From: Pseudomonadota bacterium
GTDB lineage: Bacteria > Myxococcota > Myxococcia > Myxococcales > Anaeromyxobacteraceae
DNA length: 8,232 bases
Assembly (NCBI GenBank): GCA_023419875.1
Contig: JAEZXM010000140.1
Coordinates: 1-8,232 of the forward strand
Direction of reading: 5' to 3'
Position numbers and translations under genes: made by a program. Below, piece after piece: positions 1 through 5,479 of this stretch. The notes below the pieces were generated by a model. The model had not been told where the DNA came from, searched no databases, and saw only the letters and a program-made list of their open reading frames with translations. Each line of letters opens with the position of its first letter. Position 1 is the first letter of the stretch.

Positions 1-149
1 TGGTCGCGTTCCGCGAGGATCCCCGGAGCGCGGTTGGCCTTCCCTGTATCGACTTCCGGGCGAAGGACACCCTCACCCCCGGCGCGCCGCTCTGCCTCGT
101 GAAGCGGGGCGGGAAGTGGTGGTTCACGGAAAGTCTTTATCCCTGCTAG
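1..149 (+). CDS. 3' end of an unidentified protein-coding gene (partial)
   Basis: The reading frame beginning at base 3 is open from the window edge to a TAG at 147-149 and gives about 48 C-terminal residues. Third codon positions are almost all G or C, as in the neighbouring genes, which supports real coding. The tail contains three cysteines, one of them the final residue, and a tryptophan pair in KWWFTESLYPC. I do not recognise a family. A short beta-rich C-terminus of an exported or envelope protein would fit, but that is a guess. The stop lies 9 bp before the downstream dehydrogenase start, so the two genes are probably co-transcribed. Confidence 0.6.
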   Translation, partial: VAFREDPRSAVGLPCIDFRAKDTLTPGAPLCLVKRGGKWWFTESLYPC

Positions 150-158
150 AGTGGGCGA

Positions 159-1016
159 ATGCCCGACCTCTCGAGCCGCACCATCCTCGTCACCGGGGCC
201 AGCTCCGGGATCGGCCTCGCCGCGAGCCGCGCGCTCGCGGAGATGGGGGCCGAGCTCGTCCTCGTCGGCCGCGATCCGGATCGGCTCGCGGCGGCCGAGG
301 CGGAGGTGAGGGCCGCCTCCCGCGGCGGCGCGGTCGCGGCGCTCCAGTGCGACTTCGCCTCGCTCGCCGACGTCCGGGCGCTCGCCGCCGAGGTCCTGCG
401 GCGCTGGCCGCGGCTCCACGTCCTCGTGAACAACGCCGGAGGGGTGAACCCGGTCCGCGGGGTGACCGTCGACGGGTTCGAGCGCACGTTCGCGGTGAAC
501 CACCTCGCGCCGTACCTCCTGACGCGGCTCCTCCTCGATCGCCTCCGGGCGAGCGCGCCGGCGCGCGTCGTCACCGTCGCGAGCGCCGGCCACCACCGCG
601 GCGACCTCGACTTCGACGATCTCCAGATGACGAAGGGCTACCGGCTCATGCGCGCCTACGGGCGCTCGAAGCTGGCGAACATCCTCTTCACGCGAGAGCT
701 CGCCCGCCGGCTCGCGGGGGCCGCCGTCACCGCCGCCTGCGTCCACCCGGGCGAGGTGTCGACCCGGATCTGGTCGGGCGCGCCCGGGTTCGTGGGGGCG
801 CTCATCGCCGTCGCGAGGTGGTTCATGCTCTCGCCGGAGAAGGGTGCGAGGACGATCGTCCGGCTCGCCTCGGCGCCGGACGCGGAGGTCGAGCGGCTCG
901 CCGGCCTCTACCTCGAGAAAGGCAAGCCGGCGAAACCCTCGTCGCTCGCGCGGGACGACGCGGTCGGGCGGCGGCTCTGGGATGAGAGCGCCCGGCTCGT
1001 GGGGCTGGCGCCGTAG
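159..1016 (+). CDS. Short-chain dehydrogenase/reductase (SDR), retinol dehydrogenase-like
   Basis: This 285-residue protein is a classical-type SDR, an NAD(P)-dependent oxidoreductase with a Rossmann fold, and is probably cytosolic. The dinucleotide-binding motif TGASSGIG is at residues 12-19 and the NNAG structural motif at 91-94. The catalytic tetrad is N114, S142, Y167 and K171 (YGRSK), and a HPGEV segment follows at 196-200. The wording around NNAG, AVNHLA and YGRSKLAN resembles the retinol dehydrogenase/WW-domain oxidoreductase branch, whose bacterial members mostly have unknown substrates. An R (R38) shortly after the second strand (VGRDPDRL) favours NADP(H), by family rule. The start is the ATG 9 bp after the preceding stop. 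No strong Shine-Dalgarno is visible, only a GAGTGGG-like stretch, so translational coupling to the upstream gene is plausible. Family assignment is firm; substrate is unknown. Confidence 0.93.
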   Translation: MPDLSSRTILVTGASSGIGLAASRALAEMGAELVLVGRDPDRLAAAEAEVRAASRGGAVAALQCDFASLADVRALAAEVLRRWPRLHVLVNNAGGVNPVRGVTVDGFERTFAVNHLAPYLLTRLLLDRLRASAPARVVTVASAGHHRGDLDFDDLQMTKGYRLMRAYGRSKLANILFTRELARRLAGAAVTAACVHPGEVSTRIWSGAPGFVGALIAVARWFMLSPEKGARTIVRLASAPDAEVERLAGLYLEKGKPAKPSSLARDDAVGRRLWDESARLVGLAP

Positions 1017-1031
1017 CTCCAGCGCCGGCTC
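1002..1031 (+). terminator. GC-rich hairpin spanning the SDR stop codon
   Basis: Bases 1002-1011 (GGGCTGGCGC) can pair with 1022-1031 (GCGCCGGCTC) in RNA: ten pairs, two of them G-U, with a 10-nt loop holding the TAG stop. No T-tract follows, so it is not a standard intrinsic terminator. It may be a Rho-assisted pause or 3'-end stabiliser, or chance in GC-rich DNA. Confidence 0.25.
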
Positions 1032-1127
1032 GAGCTGCCCGGACGGGACGTCGCTCTTGGCGATGGCCGGCCTCGCCACCCGCGGCTACTCGATCCCTGG
1101 AGGAAGACTCGAGGAGCTACACCCTGG

Positions 1128-3386
1128 ATGCGCATGGACATCACCACCGCGAGCTTCGTCTCCGCCCTGCCGGGGGAGCGGCTGTCGGCCGCCCGCGCCG
1201 ATGCCGAGCGCTGGCTGCAGCGGATCGAGACCCTTCACGCTCAGTACCGGGCCGGGGCGATCCACGTCCGCCTCCCACCGCGCTTCTCGGACCCGCGGCG
1301 GCCCCTGGCGGAGCTCGTGCAGACGGAGCTGCCGGCCAGCCGCGCCGCCCTGGATGCGGCCGCCGACGGCCTCTTCTACTCCCTTCCCGTGGCCTTCGAC
1401 CCGGCCGAGAGCGTCGGGCCGTACCTGGCCACCGTCGATCGGGATCCGGACGGCGAGCCCTACCGGTTCCTGGATCTGGGGGCGCTCATCGCCTCGCATC
1501 CCTTCGGAGAGAACGACCCGGAGCTCGTCGCCGGCCTGCTCTCCGGCCTGCCGTACGCCGTCTCGCGCTACGCGCACTCCGAGTACCAGACCGTCCTCTC
1601 GCTCCGGCTCAAGGCCGAGCTCGGGCGGATCGCGCCGGCGGGCACGCCGCGCTTCTTCGTCGTGAACACCGGCGCGGAGACGGTCGAGAACGCGATGAAG
1701 GCCGTCCTCCTCAACCGCGTGAAGACGTCGGCGGCGGAGCGAGAGGGCGAGGCCGAGGCGCAGGCGTTCTTCATCATCTCGTTCGAGGGCGCCTTTCACG
1801 GCCGGACGCTGGGGAGCCTCGCCGCCACCCACCGCCGCAAGGCGCGCCTCGGCTTCCCGACGTTCGACTGGCCGCACGTGCTCTTCCCGGTCGAGGACCC
1901 GCAGTCGCCCGCGCGCACCCAGAAGCGCGACGACAAGACCCTGGAGCAGATCTGGATCTTGCTCGCCACCGGGCGCGTGCCGGGCGCGCCGCGGCCGCTC
2001 GACCAGTTCCGACGCCAGCTCGCGGCCTGCGACGAGCTCCTCGCGCAGCTCCCCGCGGATCGGTCCGCCTGGCCGGCGCTCGTGAACGGGTTCGTCGAGG
2101 ATCAGCGGGCGCGGCTCGACCCGGGCGTCCTCCGGCGCGCGCAGCGGGTGGCCGGCGTGCTGGCGGAGCCGATCCAGGGCGAGGGAGGCCTCCGGTTTGC
2201 GTCGGACTCCTTCTTCCGGCGGCTGCGCCTCCTCACCCGGATCTACGACGTGCCGCTGCTCCTCGACGAGGTGCAGACCGGGTGGGGCGCCACCGGGCGC
2301 CTCTGGGCCCACGAGCACTTCGATCTGCCCTGTCCGCCCGACGCGGTGATGTGGGCGAAGAAGGCGCAGAACGGGATCCTCTTCGTGAGCGAGGACCTCG
2401 CCACGTTCTTCCAGGAGGAGAAGAAGTTCAACACGACCTGGGAAGGCGATTCGGTCGGCATGCTGCGGCTGCTCGGGTGGCTCGACCGGCTCGACCTCGA
2501 GCAGGTCCGCCGCACCGGCGCGCTCGCGCGCGAAGGGCTCGAGGCACTCGCCCGCGACTACAAGGGCTTCCTCTCCGGCGTGCGCGGGCGCGGCTGTTTG
2601 CTCGCCTTCGACGTCGTCCGGGCCGACTGGCGCGAGGGGCTGCGCGACCGGGCCTTCCGAAGGGGTCTCCTCCTGCTCCCCGCCGGCGAGCGGACGCTCC
2701 GGTTCTACCCTCGGTACGACATGGAGCCGAGCGCGATCGAGGAGGCGATGACGCTGCTGCGCGGGGCGGTGGCGGACCTGCTCGGGACCCCCGCGCCGGC
2801 CGGGGTCCAGACCGGACCCGAGGTGCGGGGCGGGACCGTCGACGTCCCGCTGGGAACGCTGCAGCTCGTGGACCTCACCGGCCCCGGCGCAGCCGAGCTC
2901 CTGCCCAAGGTGTACGCGCTCGAGGCGGAGCGGTACGGCTCGCGCGACGGTCGCGAGCCGTTGCTGCAGTATCCGCCGGAGACCCTGGAGGCGACGCTCG
3001 GCCACGCGCGGGCGGTGGGCCTCGGGCTGCGGGACCGCGTGACCGGCCGCCTCGTCGCGTACGCGATCGGCAGCCCGCTCGAGAACCACGACGAGCTCGG
3101 CGTGCGCGAGGACCCGAGCTTCGGCGACGGCGACACGCTGTACCTCCAGGCGACCGCGGTCTCGCCGCAGCTCAAGAACCAGGACGAGGTCGAGGGGATG
3201 ATCCTCGACGCGTTCCGCGCCCGCGCCGAGTGGGCCGGCTTCGCCGCGCTCTCGATGCTGATCGAGGCGCGGGTGGTGGAGGTCGGTCCAGCCTGGCTCC
3301 GGTCGGCGGCGGTCGTCGAGACCGCGGACGACTACCTCCGGAGCGGGGTGCGGGTGGTGTACCTGAGGGCGCGGCTGGGAGGGTAG
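1128..3386 (+). CDS. Class III PLP aminotransferase fused to a C-terminal GNAT-like acetyltransferase domain
   Basis: This is a 752-residue two-domain enzyme, probably cytosolic. Residues about 45-550 are a fold-type I, class III aminotransferase close to GABA and lysine-epsilon aminotransferases. It has the phosphate-binding NTGAE (180-184), FEGAFHGRT (219-227) with F223 placed to stack on the cofactor, AEPIQGEGG (346-354), DEVQTGWG (380-387) with D380 for the pyridine nitrogen, the Schiff-base lysine K411 in WAKKAQNG, and NTTWEGD (435-441) from the partner subunit. The domain is longer than the usual 430-450 residues because of an N-terminal extension and a charged insertion at about 255-340. 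After a Pro/Gly-rich linker (about 553-575), residues 577-750 show the strand/helix order of a GNAT acetyltransferase, best seen in DTLYLQATAVSP (669-680) followed by a helix and SMLIEARV. The canonical acetyl-CoA motif Q/RxxGxG is not evident. A purine-rich GAGGAG (1111-1116) lies 11 nt before the ATG; a second in-frame ATG is at 1134. Substrate unknown: lysine, beta-lysine, diaminobutyrate or GABA are candidates. Confidence 0.88.
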   Translation: MRMDITTASFVSALPGERLSAARADAERWLQRIETLHAQYRAGAIHVRLPPRFSDPRRPLAELVQTELPASRAALDAAADGLFYSLPVAFDPAESVGPYLATVDRDPDGEPYRFLDLGALIASHPFGENDPELVAGLLSGLPYAVSRYAHSEYQTVLSLRLKAELGRIAPAGTPRFFVVNTGAETVENAMKAVLLNRVKTSAAEREGEAEAQAFFIISFEGAFHGRTLGSLAATHRRKARLGFPTFDWPHVLFPVEDPQSPARTQKRDDKTLEQIWILLATGRVPGAPRPLDQFRRQLAACDELLAQLPADRSAWPALVNGFVEDQRARLDPGVLRRAQRVAGVLAEPIQGEGGLRFASDSFFRRLRLLTRIYDVPLLLDEVQTGWGATGRLWAHEHFDLPCPPDAVMWAKKAQNGILFVSEDLATFFQEEKKFNTTWEGDSVGMLRLLGWLDRLDLEQVRRTGALAREGLEALARDYKGFLSGVRGRGCLLAFDVVRADWREGLRDRAFRRGLLLLPAGERTLRFYPRYDMEPSAIEEAMTLLRGAVADLLGTPAPAGVQTGPEVRGGTVDVPLGTLQLVDLTGPGAAELLPKVYALEAERYGSRDGREPLLQYPPETLEATLGHARAVGLGLRDRVTGRLVAYAIGSPLENHDELGVREDPSFGDGDTLYLQATAVSPQLKNQDEVEGMILDAFRARAEWAGFAALSMLIEARVVEVGPAWLRSAAVVETADDYLRSGVRVVYLRARLGG

Positions 3387-3403
3387 CCGCCCCACGCCCT
3401 CAG
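3363..3403. terminator. Putative bidirectional terminator hairpin between convergent genes
   Basis: A perfect 9-bp inverted repeat, CTGAGGGCG (3363-3371) and CGCCCTCAG (3395-3403), encloses an adjoining 5-bp stem, CGGCT (3372-3376) and AGCCG (3385-3389). The loop is 8 nt, with a 5-nt bulge (3390-3394) on the right side. The structure therefore has 14 pairs and covers the stop codons of both convergent genes (3384-3386 and 3400-3402). It reads as a hairpin in either direction. Neither side has a T-tract, so it is not a textbook intrinsic terminator, but its position and length make a shared transcript-end function likely. Confidence 0.5.
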
Positions 3404-4797
3404 TCGCCGTTCAGCCCGGACCCCGCAGGCGGATGCCGCTCGAGGGACGCCGCGACGTCCTGCACGAGGGCCGGCGCGATCTGCGACTCGTACCTCGCGT
3501 CGAGCTCCTCCGGGTCCTTGCCGGCCCGGAGCCAGTCGATCCCCTCCTGCCGGAACGAACCGGTGTGGGAGTCGATCGCCGCGCGGCAAGGCTCATCTCG
3601 GCACTGATCGCGGTAGGACCGGACCGCACCGTCATACTCCCTGGACCAGAGGTCCGCGGCGACGGCGTTCCTCGCGTTCACCGCAAGCCGGAGTCCGCTC
3701 GCCGAGTAGGCGACCTGCTTCGCGTTCTTGAAGCTGGGCTTCTTGACGAGCTTCACCAGGTCGAACACCGGCGCGGCCACCTCCTGCACCATGCCCTTGC
3801 AGGCCGCGGCCACGAGGCCGGGCGCGCCATACTCGCAGGCGAGCTCCGGCATCGTCTCGAAGACGAGCTCGAAGCCGACGGTCTCGACGAACATCTCCCA
3901 CTCCTCCTGCTGGAGGTGGCCGATCGCCATCCCCACCGTCTTCCCCATCAGCTCGAGCATCCGATCGACGGACAGGTCGGTGCGGTAGGCCAGGGGGCAC
4001 GCGCAGGCGGCCCCGTTGAAGAATCCGCCGGCCTGCGGGAAACGGAAGGTCAGGTCGGCGATGACGGTCGTGCCCCGCGCCTTGAGCCGCTGCCTCACCT
4101 GATCGCTCACCCTGAACCCGAGGACCGTGCCCGAGGGGCCCTTCGCCTTCGCGACGGCGCGGTCGCCGAGCCGCCGCCGGAGCTCGGCCATCTCCCGCTC
4201 CCAGGCGGCGCGCTCGGCCTCCTGCACGAGGGATGAAGGCTGCAGGAGGACGGGATCCAGCGACTCGCGTGAAAGCCCCACCTCCTCCGGCACGCCGGAG
4301 ATCGACCGAAAGCCGTCCTTCGACGCATCGTCCACCGCCTGGTCGATCTGGTGGCGGATCTCCTTCTCCGCCTCCCTCCCCATCTCGCCCAGGACGAGGA
4401 CGAGGATCTCCCGGACCTCCGGGTTCTTCACCTGCTCGAGCCCTTTCTCCAGGCTCCCGTCGACGAGCGGGTCGATGAGGTGCGTCAATGGGTTGAGGGT
4501 CTCGACGCAGTCCGCCTCGGTCTTCGCGGCGCCGCTCACCTTGAGCCCGCGCGCGGCGGCCATCGAGGCGAGCGCGGGGAAGGTGGCCGTCGGGTAGGGG
4601 AGCATCTCCGGGATACAGGCGAGCTGCTCCGGGTTCCGGGAGTAGAACCTCACGAGCTCGACACCGTCGAGGCTCCCCTTTCCCGCAAGCGCCACGAGGA
4701 CCTTCTTCGGATCGAACGACGTGGCCGCCTGAGCGACGCGGGGGGCGGAGAGGATCGCAGCGGAGGCGGCGAGGACGAGCGACAGGCGGGATCGCAT
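3400..4797 (-). CDS. Exported protein of unknown function with eight cysteines
   Basis: This 465-residue protein starts with a good Sec signal peptide: basic MRSR, a hydrophobic core LSLVLAASAAIL, and an AQA cleavage site, so the mature protein should begin at about residue 25. The mature part has eight cysteines (61, 97, 265, 267, 321, 333, 399, 404). An even number fits disulfides in the periplasm or outside, and C265-A-C267 and C399-x4-C404 are close pairs. Residues about 190-220 are a charged, probably helical or coiled-coil stretch. A moderately hydrophobic region at 325-350 is not long enough for a convincing membrane span. I recognise no catalytic motif or family. The ATG is preceded by AGGAG (complement of 4804-4808) at 6-nt spacing, a firm start. 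The gene stands alone on the minus strand, convergent with the aminotransferase gene and divergent from the RidA-family gene. Real gene is near certain; function unknown. Confidence 0.88.
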   Translation of the reverse strand: MRSRLSLVLAASAAILSAPRVAQAATSFDPKKVLVALAGKGSLDGVELVRFYSRNPEQLACIPEMLPYPTATFPALASMAAARGLKVSGAAKTEADCVETLNPLTHLIDPLVDGSLEKGLEQVKNPEVREILVLVLGEMGREAEKEIRHQIDQAVDDASKDGFRSISGVPEEVGLSRESLDPVLLQPSSLVQEAERAAWEREMAELRRRLGDRAVAKAKGPSGTVLGFRVSDQVRQRLKARGTTVIADLTFRFPQAGGFFNGAACACPLAYRTDLSVDRMLELMGKTVGMAIGHLQQEEWEMFVETVGFELVFETMPELACEYGAPGLVAAACKGMVQEVAAPVFDLVKLVKKPSFKNAKQVAYSASGLRLAVNARNAVAADLWSREYDGAVRSYRDQCRDEPCRAAIDSHTGSFRQEGIDWLRAGKDPEELDARYESQIAPALVQDVAASLERHPPAGSGLNGD

Positions 4798-4850
4798 CGA
4801 GGGCTCCTGCGCGACGGAAGGTCCGGTCTTCGCCTCCGGGGTGTCTCGAT

Positions 4851-4879
4851 CAGATACGCCCGCGGGCAGGCGGTGTCAC
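4851..4879 (-). promoter_or_regulatory. Candidate sigma-70-type promoter for the exported protein gene
   Basis: On the minus strand, GTGACA (4879-4874, five of six matches to TTGACA) is followed after exactly 17 bp by TATCTG (4856-4851, matching only the first three bases of TATAAT). This would place the transcript start near 4844 and give a leader of about 47 nt to the ATG. The -10 is poor, so this is a candidate only. Confidence 0.3.
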
Positions 4880-4912
4880 GCGTGCGCGCCGAGGAGCACG
4901 TGCACGGCCGAC

Positions 4913-4933
4913 CCCACGGGATGGTACCGTGGG
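4913..4933. promoter_or_regulatory. Inverted repeat just upstream of the RidA-family gene
   Basis: CCCACGG (4913-4919) and CCGTGGG (4927-4933) form a perfect 7-bp inverted repeat with a 7-bp centre. It ends 9 bp before the AAGGAG ribosome binding site. It could be a repressor/activator operator in the divergent control region or a hairpin in the 5' leader. A separate 8-bp palindrome, GCACGTGC, lies nearby at 4896-4903. No recognisable regulator gene is in the window. Confidence 0.35.
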
Positions 4934-4954
4934 TGACCAGCCAAGGAGCGCACG

Positions 4955-5413
4955 ATGACCCCCGAAACCCGCCTCGCCCAGCTCGGCATCTCCCTCCCGC
5001 CCGTGCCGCCGCCGGTCGCCTCCTACGTGAACGCGGTGCGCACGGGCAATCTCCTCTACACCTCCGGCAAGGGACCGCTTCCGGTCGACGGACGACTCCC
5101 GACCGGGCGGGTAGGCGTGGAGTTCTCGGTGGAAGAAGGTTACCAGCTCGCCCGGTCCACCGGCCTCGCGCTCCTGGCCACCCTCCGGGCCGAGCTCGGC
5201 ACCCTCGACCGCGTGAAGCGGATCGTGAAGGTGCTCGGGCTCGTCGCCGCCCCGCCCGAGTTCGGGGATCACCCCAAGGTGATCAACGGCTGCTCCGATC
5301 TGCTGATCGAGGTCTTCGGAGAGGCCGGGCGCCACGCCCGCTCCGCGGTGGGCGTCGCGTCGCTGCCGTTCGTGACGCCGGTCGAGATCGAGCTCATCGC
5401 CGAGGTGGATTAG
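4955..5413 (+). CDS. RidA/YjgF/YER057c/UK114-family protein
   Basis: This 152-residue protein belongs to the RidA superfamily, small trimeric cytosolic proteins. True RidA hydrolyses reactive enamine/imine intermediates made by PLP enzymes; many other subfamilies have unknown substrates. The family signature appears as GNLLYTSGKGPLP (31-43), the central helix EEGYQLARSTGLALLATL (60-77), RVKRIVKVLGLV (86-97), and RHARSAVGVASLP (126-138). R129 corresponds to the carboxylate-binding arginine of E. coli RidA (R105). VEIELIAEV (143-151) is the usual last strand. It is longer than the roughly 128-residue canonical RidA, with an N-terminal extension LGISLPPVPPPVASY and an insert around FGDHPKVINGCSDLLIEVFGE; this is typical of a distinct branch, so I do not name it ridA. 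The ATG is preceded by AAGGAG (4943-4948) at 6-nt spacing. The lipase-like gene follows on the same strand after 66 bp. Confidence 0.92.
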   Translation: MTPETRLAQLGISLPPVPPPVASYVNAVRTGNLLYTSGKGPLPVDGRLPTGRVGVEFSVEEGYQLARSTGLALLATLRAELGTLDRVKRIVKVLGLVAAPPEFGDHPKVINGCSDLLIEVFGEAGRHARSAVGVASLPFVTPVEIELIAEVD

Positions 5414-5427
5414 GGGCCGCAGGCCCC
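5413..5427 (+). terminator. Short GC hairpin at the RidA-family stop codon
   Basis: GGGGCC (5413-5418) and GGCCCC (5422-5427) form a perfect 6-bp stem with a 3-nt loop. The last base of the TAG stop is the first base of the stem. No T-tract follows. It may weaken read-through into the downstream hydrolase gene or stabilise the upstream mRNA end. Confidence 0.3.
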
Positions 5428-5456
5428 CTGGAATGGGCGCGGCCCGCGCGCGCCCG

Positions 5457-5479
5457 CGTTCGCAGCTTGCAAGCGAACG
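5457..5479 (+). promoter_or_regulatory. Inverted repeat abutting the hydrolase start codon
   Basis: CGTTCGC (5457-5463) and GCGAACG (5473-5479) are perfect 7-bp arms around a 9-nt loop. The right arm ends exactly one base before the ATG at 5480. The region where a Shine-Dalgarno would be expected is inside this structure, and no good one is present. It may be a translation-controlling hairpin or a protein-binding operator. Chance occurrence is possible. Confidence 0.35.

Noticed and set aside
116..985. An overlapping 289-codon plus-strand frame across the SDR gene
   Set aside because: Arg/Pro/Gly-rich composition without motifs, while the other frame has every SDR motif.
1017..1127. A promoter or small gene in the gap between the SDR and aminotransferase genes
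   Set aside because: Apart from the stop-codon hairpin and weak purine-rich ribosome binding sequences near 1099-1116, I find no convincing -35/-10 pair or short open frame with a start signal.
1086..3395. A 769-codon open frame antisense to the aminotransferase-GNAT gene
   Set aside because: The translation is rich in Arg, Pro, Gly, Glu and His with no domain, and is what G/C-ending codons of the plus-strand gene produce on the opposite strand. The plus strand carries all PLP motifs.
3433..4236. A 267-codon plus-strand open frame inside the exported-protein gene
   Set aside because: The opposite strand has a signal peptide and strong ribosome binding site; the plus-strand product is low-complexity and has no start signal.
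4841..4860. A plus-strand promoter for the RidA-family gene around GATACG
   Set aside because: Only three of six bases match the -10 consensus and no suitable -35 lies upstream.
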